From Sinomonas sp. R1AF57 (GTDB lineage Bacteria > Actinomycetota > Actinomycetes > Actinomycetales > Micrococcaceae): a DNA stretch of 64,000 nt. Every line of letters begins with the position of its first letter. Positions within the stretch are counted from its first letter, which is position 1. Of the stretch, positions 34,591 to 41,750 are shown piece by piece. A program made the position numbers and the translations under genes. The notes beneath the pieces are model-generated. The model saw nothing but the letters and a program-made list of their open reading frames with translations. It was not told the DNA's origin and did not search any database. The DNA lies in NCBI RefSeq assembly GCF_002224485.1, contig NZ_CP022463.1, positions 1,646,817 through 1,710,816 on the forward strand, written 5' to 3'.

Positions 34591-35310
34591 ATGACCCAGC
34601 CGTTCTACGTCTCGCCCGAGCAGCTCATGAAGGACCGGGCAGACTTCGCCCGCAAGGGCATCGCCCGGGGACGCTCCGTCGTCGTCGTCAGCTGCCACGA
34701 CGGCATAGCCCTCGTCGCCGAGAACCCGTCGCCGTCCCTGCACAAGATCGGCGAGATCTACGACAAGATCGCCTTCGCGGCAGTCGGCAAGTACAACGAG
34801 TTCGAGAGCCTGCGCCAGGCCGGCGTGCGGTACGCGGACGTCCGCGGGTACTCCTACGACCGCGAGGACGTCACCGGACGCGGGCTCGCGAGCGTGTACG
34901 CGCAGAGCCTCGGCGCCGTCTTCACGGCGGAGCAGAAGCCCTTCGAGGTCGAGCTCACCGTTGCCGAGGTCGGCAGCGACGTCGACCACGACCACCTCTT
35001 CAGGCTCACGTTCGACGGCTCGATTGCCGACGAGCGCCGCTTCGTCGTCATGGGCGGCGCCGCCGAGCGGGTCGCCGAGGCTGTGATCGACGGGTGGACC
35101 TCCGAGGCCTCCTTCGGGGAGGCGATCAGGCTCGCAGCCCGCGCGCTCCGCGAGGACCGCACCGAGCCGCTGGCCTTCGAGGTGGCGGTGCTGGACCGCG
35201 ACTCCGAGACCGCCCGCGGCTCGCGGCGCGCCTTCCGCCGGGTCTTCCCGGACGAGCTGGCCGGGATCCTCGACGGCGACGACGCGCTCGGCGCGCCGGG
35301 ACGGGCCTGA
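34591..35310 (+). CDS. prcA: 20S proteasome alpha subunit
   Basis: It forms the outer rings and gate of the core particle; non-catalytic. A 239-aa protein starting [33 protein letters not shown], where the N-terminal residues form the gate. [20 protein letters not shown] is typical of the alpha fold. ATG at 34591 is supported by GGGAGG upstream; an upstream in-frame codon within prcB is rejected. The tail is short and acidic/basic mixed. pafA begins three bases after the stop. Confidence 0.96.
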   Translation: MTQPFYVSPEQLMKDRADFARKGIARGRSVVVVSCHDGIALVAENPSPSLHKIGEIYDKIAFAAVGKYNEFESLRQAGVRYADVRGYSYDREDVTGRGLASVYAQSLGAVFTAEQKPFEVELTVAEVGSDVDHDHLFRLTFDGSIADERRFVVMGGAAERVAEAVIDGWTSEASFGEAIRLAARALREDRTEPLAFEVAVLDRDSETARGSRRAFRRVFPDELAGILDGDDALGAPGRA

Positions 35311-35313
35311 GCC

Positions 35314-36690
35314 GTGGACCGCAGGATCTACGGAGTCGAGACAGAGTTCGGGATCGCCTACTCGAGCCCCCAGGGCCGGCCGCTCGCGCCGGAGGAGGTG
35401 GCACGGTACCTGTTCCGCAAGGTCGTGAGCTGGGGCAGGTCCTCCAACGTCTTCCTCGGCAACGGTTCCCGGCTGTACCTCGACGTGGGCTCGCACCCGG
35501 AGTACGCCACCGCCGAGTGCGACGACGTCGCGCAGCTCATCGCGCACGACCGCGCCGGGGAGCGCATCCTGGTCGACCTGATCCAGGAGGCTGAGTCGCG
35601 GCTGGCCGAGGAGGGCTTCGACGGCCACGTCTACCTCTTCAAGAACAACACGGACACTGCCGGGAACTCCTACGGGAGCCACGAGAACTACCTCATCCCG
35701 CGGCGCACCGAGTTCTCGCGCCTCGCCGAGGTGCTCATCCCGTTCCTCGTCACCCGGCAGCTGCTGTGCGGCGCCGGCAAGGTCCTGCGCACCGCCCAGG
35801 GGCCTGTGTACGCGTTCTCCCAGCGCGCAGACCACATCTGGGAAGGCCTGTCGTCCGCCACCACCCGGTCTCGCCCGATTATCAACACCCGGGACGAGCC
35901 GCACGCCGACGCAGAGCACTACCGCAGGCTCCACGTGATTGTCGGGGACTCGACGATGTCCGAGACCACGACCATGATGAAGCTCGGCACCGTGGACCTC
36001 GTGCTCCGCATGATCGAGGCGGGCACCATCATGCGGGACATGCGCATGGAGAACCCCATCCGCAGCATCCGCGAGATCTCCCACGACGTCACCGGGGCAG
36101 CCCCGATCCGCCTCGCGAACGGGCAGCAGACCACGGCCCTCGCGATGCAGCGGACCTATCTGGAGAAGGCCCAGAAGTTCGTCGTCGAGAACGGGGCGCA
36201 CACCCCGCACGTCGAGCGCATCCTCGGACTCTGGGAGCGCACGCTCGACGCGATCGAGAGCCAGGACACGCGGGGCATCGACACCGAAGTGGACTGGGCC
36301 ATCAAGAAGAAGCTCATCGACCGGTACTGCGAGAGCCACGGCGTGGACCTCGACTCGGCGCGGGTCGCTCAGCTGGACCTGACCTACCACGACATCAGCC
36401 CGGACCGCGGGCTGTTCTTCCTCCTGCAGAGGCGTGGGGCCGCGGCGCGCGTGGTCGACGAGGCGGCGATCGCCAACGCGGTCCAGAACCCGCCCCAGTC
36501 AACGAGGGCCCGGCTGCGGGGCAGGTTCGTCAAGGCGGCGCAGGCCGCCGGCGTCGACTACACCGTCGACTGGGTCCACCTCAAGCTCAACGACAGGGCC
36601 CACCACACGATCCTCTGCAAGGACCCGTTCGCCAACGAGGACCCCCGGGTCGACGAGCTCCTGGACACGCTCAGGCCCTTCACAGGCTGA
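35314..36690 (+). CDS. pafA: Pup ligase
   Basis: It links the gamma-carboxyl of Pup C-terminal Glu to substrate lysines with ATP. It starts [18 protein letters not shown], with the catalytic Asp in [16 protein letters not shown]. It shares [20 protein letters not shown] and [22 protein letters not shown] with Dop but lacks the Dop-loop insertion (458 aa against 548). The GTG start lies three bases after the prcA stop without a clear ribosome site, so it relies on coupling. It ends the core pupylation operon. Confidence 0.96.
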   Translation: MDRRIYGVETEFGIAYSSPQGRPLAPEEVARYLFRKVVSWGRSSNVFLGNGSRLYLDVGSHPEYATAECDDVAQLIAHDRAGERILVDLIQEAESRLAEEGFDGHVYLFKNNTDTAGNSYGSHENYLIPRRTEFSRLAEVLIPFLVTRQLLCGAGKVLRTAQGPVYAFSQRADHIWEGLSSATTRSRPIINTRDEPHADAEHYRRLHVIVGDSTMSETTTMMKLGTVDLVLRMIEAGTIMRDMRMENPIRSIREISHDVTGAAPIRLANGQQTTALAMQRTYLEKAQKFVVENGAHTPHVERILGLWERTLDAIESQDTRGIDTEVDWAIKKKLIDRYCESHGVDLDSARVAQLDLTYHDISPDRGLFFLLQRRGAAARVVDEAAIANAVQNPPQSTRARLRGRFVKAAQAAGVDYTVDWVHLKLNDRAHHTILCKDPFANEDPRVDELLDTLRPFTG

Positions 36691-36695
36691 AACGG

Positions 36696-36769
36696 TAGGC
36701 TTGGACCGGCCATATCGGCCTGTCCGCCGCCACCGTGGCGTGGCGGGAACCCCCACAGGAAGTTGATCA
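36696..36769 (+). promoter_or_regulatory. Promoter and structured leader of the FKBP lipoprotein gene
   Basis: TAGGCT (36696-36701) is a -10 box just after pafA. The roughly 60-base leader contains GGCC-ATATC-GGCC and a second hairpin-like CCGCC...GGCGG element, then AGGAAG before the GTG at 36770. Confidence 0.4.
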
Positions 36770-37720
36770 GTGCGCCGAATCATCGCCCTGCTGCTGCCGC
36801 TTGCCCTGCTCGTGGCCGGCTGCGCGAGTACCCCGTCCGCCCCCACGCCGTCCAGCGCCGGGCAGGTCGCAGCCCTCGACTCGCTCAAGGTCACCCCCGG
36901 GGACAAGGCCCCGGCCGTGGACTTCGCCAAGCCGCTCGCCGTCAACGAGGAGACGATCAAGGTCGTCCAGCAGGGCGACGGCGACGCCGTCAAGGCGGGC
37001 CAGACGGTCGAGATCGGCTACGTGGCGCTCAGCGGCGCGGACGGGTCGGTGCTCGAGGACACGTTCTCCTCCGGGAACACGGAGAAGCTCGAGCTCTCAG
37101 ACGAGCTCAAGTCCGGCAACGCAGCCGTGTACAACGGGTTCGTCGGGGCCAAGGTGGGCTCCTACCTCGCCTACGCGACCCCCGCCCAGGCGAGCCAGGC
37201 GCAGGCCGGGGCGTCGCCGTCGGCCTCCCCGTCCGCCGCGCCGTCGTCGACGCTGCTGGTCATCAAGGTCATCTCCGCGAAGGACACGCCCCAGCCGCTG
37301 TCCAAGCCCGAGGGCGACACGGTCACCGACCTCCCCGCCGGCCTCCCCAAGGTCACCCAGGACGACAAGGGCGTCCCGCAGATCGACGTCGCCGGCGCAG
37401 CGAAGCCGACCGCGCTCGTCTCGCAGGACCTCATCAAGGGCCACGGCGACACCGTCAAGGAGACCGACTCGATCGTCGCGAACTACGTCGGCGTGAACCT
37501 CTCCGACGGCACCAAGTTCGACTCCAGCTACGACCGCGGCCAGAGCGCGACCTTCAGCCTCCAGGGAGTCATCCAGGGCTGGACGAAGGGCCTCGCCGGC
37601 AAGACCGTCGGCTCCCGCGTGCTCCTCGTCATCCCGGCCGCCCTCGCCTATGGTGATCAGGGACAGGGCCAGGCCAAGGGTGACCTCGTGTTCGTCGTGG
37701 ACATCCTGGGCATCAAGTAG
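36770..37720 (+). CDS. FKBP-type peptidyl-prolyl isomerase lipoprotein
   Basis: A 316-aa exported lipoprotein. The signal peptide ends in the lipobox LLVAGC (Cys18), giving a membrane-anchored extracellular protein. The first FKBP-like region (about 60-165) is degenerate. The second, near the C-terminus, is a good FKBP core: VANYVGVNLSDGTKFDSSYDRGQ, VIQGWTKGLAGKTVGSRVLLVIP and DLVFVVDILGI. An Ala/Ser/Pro-rich linker lies between. It should catalyse proline isomerisation of secreted proteins. A cytosolic FKBP gene follows 45 bases later. Confidence 0.92.
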   Translation: MRRIIALLLPLALLVAGCASTPSAPTPSSAGQVAALDSLKVTPGDKAPAVDFAKPLAVNEETIKVVQQGDGDAVKAGQTVEIGYVALSGADGSVLEDTFSSGNTEKLELSDELKSGNAAVYNGFVGAKVGSYLAYATPAQASQAQAGASPSASPSAAPSSTLLVIKVISAKDTPQPLSKPEGDTVTDLPAGLPKVTQDDKGVPQIDVAGAAKPTALVSQDLIKGHGDTVKETDSIVANYVGVNLSDGTKFDSSYDRGQSATFSLQGVIQGWTKGLAGKTVGSRVLLVIPAALAYGDQGQGQAKGDLVFVVDILGIK

Positions 37721-37765
37721 CCTTCAGCGCATCACCCGACCCAGCACCTACACCAGGGAGGCACC

Positions 37766-38161
37766 ATGTCCTTCGGACAGCGCCAGTACGACCGCCAGAA
37801 GCCCGAGATCGAGTTCCCGGAGGGCGACGTCCCGACCGAGCTCAAGATCGTCGACCTCATCGAGGGCGACGGCCGCGAGGCCACCGCGGGCGACACCGTC
37901 TCGACCCACTACGTGGGCGTCGCCTGGTCCACCGGCGAGGAGTTCGACTCGTCCTGGAACCGCGGCACCCCGCTCGACTTCCGCGTCGGCGTCGGCCAGG
38001 TCATCCAGGGCTGGGACCAGGGCCTCCTCGGGATGAAGGTCGGCGGACGCCGCCGCCTCGAGATCCCCTCCGAGCTCGCCTACGGCTCCCGTGGGGCCGG
38101 CGGCGCGATCAAGCCGAACGAGGCGCTCATCTTCGTCGTGGACCTCGTCGGCGTGCGCTGA
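37766..38161 (+). CDS. Cytosolic FKBP-type peptidyl-prolyl isomerase
   Basis: A 131-aa single-domain FKBP: STHYVGVAWSTGEEFDSSWNRG, VIQGWDQGLLGMKVGGRRRLEIPSELAYG and LIFVVDLVGVR cover the active site (Asp, Trp, Tyr positions conserved). No signal peptide. It probably folds cytosolic proteins; it may share transcription with the lipoprotein FKBP. GGGAGG precedes the ATG. A strong hairpin follows. Confidence 0.95.
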   Translation: MSFGQRQYDRQKPEIEFPEGDVPTELKIVDLIEGDGREATAGDTVSTHYVGVAWSTGEEFDSSWNRGTPLDFRVGVGQVIQGWDQGLLGMKVGGRRRLEIPSELAYGSRGAGGAIKPNEALIFVVDLVGVR

Positions 38162-38172
38162 GGCGCGGCACC

Positions 38173-38220
38173 GCACGACGGCGGGCGGCGGGCAGCGTGT
38201 GCTGCCCGCCGCCCGTTTCG
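38173..38220 (+). terminator. Terminator with GCACGACGGC decamer
   Basis: Perfect 14-bp stem (38183-38196 with 38201-38214, loop GTGT) followed by GTTTCG. The decamer GCACGACGGC (38173-38182) abuts the left arm. Confidence 0.88.
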
Positions 38221-38223
38221 CTA

Positions 38224-38229
38224 TAGCCT
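38224..38229 (+). promoter_or_regulatory. -10 box, leaderless pafBC
   Basis: TAGCCT is six bases before the GTG at 38236. It sits directly behind the terminator hairpin. Confidence 0.5.
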
Positions 38230-38235
38230 GCTGAA

Positions 38236-40230
38236 GTGTCCGAAGCGAAGACATCACGCCTCCTGAACCTGCTCATCGCGCTGCTGCACACTGAGCTGGG
38301 CCTCTCGCGCGACCGCATCCTGCGCGACATCTACGGGTATGACCCTGCTTTCGGGGAGGAGCCGGACGATGAGGACCCCGAGAAGGTCGCCGTGCTGCGC
38401 AAGTTCGAACGGGACAAGAACGACCTGCGTGCGATGGGCGCCGTCATCCTCGAGGAACAGGGTTTCGAACGCTGGGACAGCACCGAGGAGGTCCCGAAGT
38501 ACCGGATCGACCCGAAGGGCTTCCGCCTCCCTCCACAGCAGTTCACCGCCGAGGAGTCCACGTGGCTGGCCCTGGCGGCCCTCGCCTGCGACGACGCCGT
38601 GGCCGGCGCCGACGCGCAGCGAGCCCTGCGGCGCCTCGAGGCTGCCGGGGCGCTTCCCGAGACCCCTCCGTCGCAGGTGCAGCCTCGCGTCCGGCTCGAT
38701 CCCCACTGGCTCGCCCTCACCGACGCCGCAGCGCGCGGAGCCGAGGTCACGTTCGACTACCACGCGACGAGCACGGGCGAGACGCGGCGCCGCCGCGTGC
38801 AGCCGTGGGGCCTGGGCCAGCGCTTCGGGCAGTGGTACCTCGCCGGGCTCGACGTCGACCGGGGCGGACAGCGGGTGTTCCGCCTCTCGCGCATCCGAGG
38901 CAACGTCGCCGTGGGGGAGCCGGGCGCGTTCGCCCCGCCCGAGGAGGGCGCGCTCCAGCGCGCCCTCGACGGCCTCGATGCCGTTCCCGAGCGCAGGGCG
39001 CGCCTCCGCATCGCCGAAGACCGGGCCCTCGAGCTGCGCCGGCACTGGGAGCCCCGCGGTCCCGGACCGGCCGGGTGGGACGTCGGGGACCTCGCGTACC
39101 GCGACGTGTCCTTCACGGCGGAACGGATCTCGGGCTTCGGCGACGCCGTCGTGGTCGAGGACCCGCCCGAACTCGCCGCAGAGGTCGTGGCGCGCCTGAG
39201 GGGCGCCCTCGACGCGCTCGGTTCCCGTGGCGCTGACGAGGTCGTCCAGATCAAGCCAACCCGGAAGATCACGAGCGGGCAGGAACGCCTTGAGCGGCTC
39301 ATGGACCTCGTGCCCTTCCTCCTCGGCGGCCCCGTGACGGTGGAGGACATCGCGGAGCGCTTCGGCATGACGCAGCGGCAGGTCACCCAGGCGCTCGACC
39401 TGCTGCAGGAAGCCGGCCCCATCGACTCGGCGGGCTTCCAGAGCTACATCGAGATCCTCGTCGAGGACGGAGTCGTCACGGTCGCCAACGCGGACGAGCT
39501 GGCCCGGCCACGCCGTCTCAGCCCGGGGGAGGCGGTCGCGCTCCAGCTCGGGCTCAAGGCACTCCTGCCTCTGGCAGGACGCGAGGCGACCGACGCGCTG
39601 CTCCGCCTGGCGGACCGGGTGGGTGCGGTCGCCGTCGCCGGCGGGCAGGGCCTGCCCCAGGTGGACGTCCGCTCCGAGCCGCAGCGCAACGCAGAGCTCA
39701 TCCCGCTCCTCTCATCCGCAGCCCGGGCAGGTGCAACGCTCCTGCTGAGGTACATCAACCCGACCAAGGATGAGGTGACTGAACGCCGCATCAACCCCCT
39801 CGGCCTCTTCTCGGACGGCGACCGCTGGTACGTCAACAGCTACTGCCATCGGGCGCAGGCACGGCGGGTCTTCCGCGTGGACCGGATCGAGTCGGTCGAG
39901 CCGGCCGAGCCCCTGCCGCTGCCCGACGGCTTCGAACCGGGCACAGGCTCCGTCTTCATGCGGGGTCCCGACGACGTCGAGGTGACCCTCCGGCTCGCCC
40001 CGCAGGCACGCTGGGTCGAGTCCAGCTACGAGACCGAGGACGGCCGGGATCTCGTCGACGGGAGCCGCCGTGTGCGCCTGCACGTCGCCGACCTGGCCTG
40101 GCTCCCCGCATTCCTCGCCCCGTTCGGAGGTGCCGCCGCCCTCGAGGGCCCCCCGGATGCGGTCGAAGCGGCGCGGGCCTGGCTGGTCAGCGCCCTCGCG
40201 CGGTACGGCGGTGCGACGCCGACCCGATAG
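38236..40230 (+). CDS. pafBC: PafB-PafC fusion, WYL-domain transcription regulator
   Basis: One 664-aa chain carries two copies of the HTH-WYL-WCX layout. The N-terminal PafB half begins SRLLNLLIALLHTELGLSRDRI with its WYL region near RRRRVQPWGLGQRFGQWYLAGLD. The PafC half begins near LERLMDLVPFLLGGPVTVEDIA, with its WYL region near RRINPLGLFSDGDRWYVNSYCHR. In mycobacteria PafB and PafC are separate proteins that activate the LexA-independent DNA-damage response; fused forms are known in Arthrobacter. A leaderless mRNA is likely. It is encoded close to pafA as usual, though the name does not imply a direct proteasome role. Confidence 0.95.
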   Translation: MSEAKTSRLLNLLIALLHTELGLSRDRILRDIYGYDPAFGEEPDDEDPEKVAVLRKFERDKNDLRAMGAVILEEQGFERWDSTEEVPKYRIDPKGFRLPPQQFTAEESTWLALAALACDDAVAGADAQRALRRLEAAGALPETPPSQVQPRVRLDPHWLALTDAAARGAEVTFDYHATSTGETRRRRVQPWGLGQRFGQWYLAGLDVDRGGQRVFRLSRIRGNVAVGEPGAFAPPEEGALQRALDGLDAVPERRARLRIAEDRALELRRHWEPRGPGPAGWDVGDLAYRDVSFTAERISGFGDAVVVEDPPELAAEVVARLRGALDALGSRGADEVVQIKPTRKITSGQERLERLMDLVPFLLGGPVTVEDIAERFGMTQRQVTQALDLLQEAGPIDSAGFQSYIEILVEDGVVTVANADELARPRRLSPGEAVALQLGLKALLPLAGREATDALLRLADRVGAVAVAGGQGLPQVDVRSEPQRNAELIPLLSSAARAGATLLLRYINPTKDEVTERRINPLGLFSDGDRWYVNSYCHRAQARRVFRVDRIESVEPAEPLPLPDGFEPGTGSVFMRGPDDVEVTLRLAPQARWVESSYETEDGRDLVDGSRRVRLHVADLAWLPAFLAPFGGAAALEGPPDAVEAARAWLVSALARYGGATPTR

Positions 40231-40233
40231 TCT
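40228..40233 (+). promoter_or_regulatory. -10 box, leaderless small membrane protein
   Basis: TAGTCT overlaps the pafBC stop and lies seven bases before the GTG at 40241. Confidence 0.45.
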
Positions 40234-40240
40234 GGATCCC

Positions 40241-40597
40241 GTGCCGTGGTGGTCGTGGGTCCTCATCTGGGTGGCGCTGAGCGCGTGCACCGTCACGTTC
40301 CTCGTGCTCGCCGGGGTCTACCTCGTGCGCAAGAGCCTTGCCCTCATGCGCGACGCGAGCGCGGCGCTGGGCGAGATCGCGGAGCGGCCACCCGCGGCGG
40401 AGGGGCTCGCCCACGACGACGAGGCCTCGCCATCCCGCCGTGCGCCCGGCAGCGCCGTGTTCGCCGACCCGGACCTCATGCGCCGCGAGTACGAGGAGGG
40501 CCGCGAACTGCGCCGCCTCTCGCGCCGCGACAGGAGGGTTGCGCGCCGCCGCCGGCGGGGACAGCCGCAGTCGCTGCACGACCTCGGCCTCATCTAG
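40241..40597 (+). CDS. Small single-pass membrane protein
   Basis: A 118-aa protein with one N-terminal membrane helix (VPWWSWVLIWVALSACTVTFLVLAGVYLV, shown here in parts: WSWVLIWVALSA then TVTFLVLAGVYLV) and a cytosolic tail ending in a very basic stretch (RRDRRVARRRRRGQPQ). I do not recognise a named family. It sits between pafBC and tatA, so a membrane-associated role near Tat export is possible but unsupported. The GTG start is set by the -10 box seven bases upstream and by the helix beginning at once. Confidence 0.75.
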   Translation: MPWWSWVLIWVALSACTVTFLVLAGVYLVRKSLALMRDASAALGEIAERPPAAEGLAHDDEASPSRRAPGSAVFADPDLMRREYEEGRELRRLSRRDRRVARRRRRGQPQSLHDLGLI

Positions 40598-40616
40598 ACT
40601 TTAAGCAACGAAAGGA
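40595..40616 (+). promoter_or_regulatory. tatA promoter and ribosome site
   Basis: TAGACT (40595-40600) as -10 box, and AAAGGA (40611-40616) five bases before the GTG at 40622. Confidence 0.5.
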
Positions 40617-40621
40617 TTCTT

Positions 40622-40885
40622 GTGGGACGCCTGTTTGAAAGCCCTTGGCCCATCCTCATCATCATCATCGTGGCGCTGCTCCTCTTCGCCGCTCCGAAGC
40701 TCCCGGGGATGGCCCGCAGCCTGGGCCAGTCGATGCGGATCCTCAAGTCCGAGGTCAAGGAGATGAAGAACGACGGCAAGCAGACGCCGGAGTCCTCCTC
40801 CGCGGCAAGTGAGCAGCCGGTCGAAGGCAAGGTCATTCCGCCGAAGGGCAATGACCAGGGCAACGGCTCAGCTCCGCGCGTCTGA
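40622..40885 (+). CDS. tatA: Twin-arginine translocase subunit TatA
   Basis: An 87-aa Tat pore-forming subunit with a short N-terminal membrane helix ([20 protein letters not shown]), the [17 protein letters not shown] hinge and amphipathic helix, then a polar tail. It exports folded proteins; one probable client, an arylsulfotransferase with SRRHFLQG, lies at 56387. No tatB gene is found in the window. tatC starts one base after the stop. Confidence 0.96.
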   Translation: MGRLFESPWPILIIIIVALLLFAAPKLPGMARSLGQSMRILKSEVKEMKNDGKQTPESSSAASEQPVEGKVIPPKGNDQGNGSAPRV

Positions 40886-40886
40886 C

Positions 40887-41723
40887 GTGGCCTCTGCCAA
40901 GGGGCGGAAGGCCAATCCCGAAGGCCGGATGCCGCTGCTCGATCATCTCAAGGAGCTCAAGAACAGGCTGATCAAGTCCGCGATCGGTGTCCTCGTCGGC
41001 GCTGTCGCGGGCTGGTTCCTGTACGACCCGGTGCTCGAGGCGCTCCAGGAACCCGTCCGGAAGATCCAGGAGCACACCGGCGGCGTCTCCTCGGTCAACT
41101 TCAGCTCGATCGCGTCGCCGTTCGACTTCAAGCTCCAGCTCGCCATCCTTATCGGCGTCGTGATCTCCAGCCCGGTGTGGATCTACCAGGTGTGGGCCTT
41201 CGTCATGCCAGGCCTGACGAAGAAGGAGCGCCGCTACACGCTCGGCTACATGGCTGCCGGCGTGCCCCTCTTCCTCGCAGGCGTGTGGGTCGGCTGGCTC
41301 GTCACGCCGCAGGTTGTCCGCGCACTGACCCAGTTCACCCCCGAGGGCTTCTCGAACATCATCGACGGCCGCGACTACGTGGACTTCGTCACGCGCATGC
41401 TGCTCTTCCTGGGCCTGGCCTTCCTTGTCCCCGTGCTGCTGGTGGGCGTCAACGCCGCAGGCATCCTGCCCGGCAAGACCATCCTCAAGGCGTGGCGCGT
41501 GACCGTGTTCCTGGTCTTCGTCCTCGCGGCGATCGCCGCGCCGGGCGCGGACGCGCTGTCGATGTTCATGCTGGCCGGCCCTCTCCTCATCCTCTTCTTC
41601 GCCGCGATCGGCATCTGCATCCTGAACGACCGTCGCCGCGAGCGGCGCCAGCTCAAGCACCAGGAGGAGACCGACGCCATCGCGGACACCCCGACCTCCC
41701 GCGAGGACCTCGAGAAGTTCTGA
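40887..41723 (+). CDS. tatC: Twin-arginine translocase subunit TatC
   Basis: The Tat receptor, 278 aa, six membrane helices. Conserved elements are MPLLDHLKELKNRLIKS at the N-terminus, SSPVWIYQVWAFVMPGLTKKERR in the first loops and FRVTRMLLFLGLAF-like FVTRMLLFLGLAFLVP later. GTG at 40887 is chosen since it follows the tatA stop by one base; the open frame upstream overlaps tatA. The basic, charged C-terminal tail is cytosolic. Confidence 0.95.
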   Translation: MASAKGRKANPEGRMPLLDHLKELKNRLIKSAIGVLVGAVAGWFLYDPVLEALQEPVRKIQEHTGGVSSVNFSSIASPFDFKLQLAILIGVVISSPVWIYQVWAFVMPGLTKKERRYTLGYMAAGVPLFLAGVWVGWLVTPQVVRALTQFTPEGFSNIIDGRDYVDFVTRMLLFLGLAFLVPVLLVGVNAAGILPGKTILKAWRVTVFLVFVLAAIAAPGADALSMFMLAGPLLILFFAAIGICILNDRRRERRQLKHQEETDAIADTPTSREDLEKF

Positions 41724-41738
41724 GCTCCGGCAGGGGTC

Positions 41739-41744
41739 TAGGCT
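41739..41744 (+). promoter_or_regulatory. -10 box, leaderless helY
   Basis: TAGGCT is six bases before the ATG at 41751. Confidence 0.5.
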
Positions 41745-41750
41745 TGAGGC

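Noticed and set aside
31793-36690. dop and pafA as a recent duplication
   Set aside because: They are ancient paralogues that differ in the Dop loop and throughout; both are standard in the locus.
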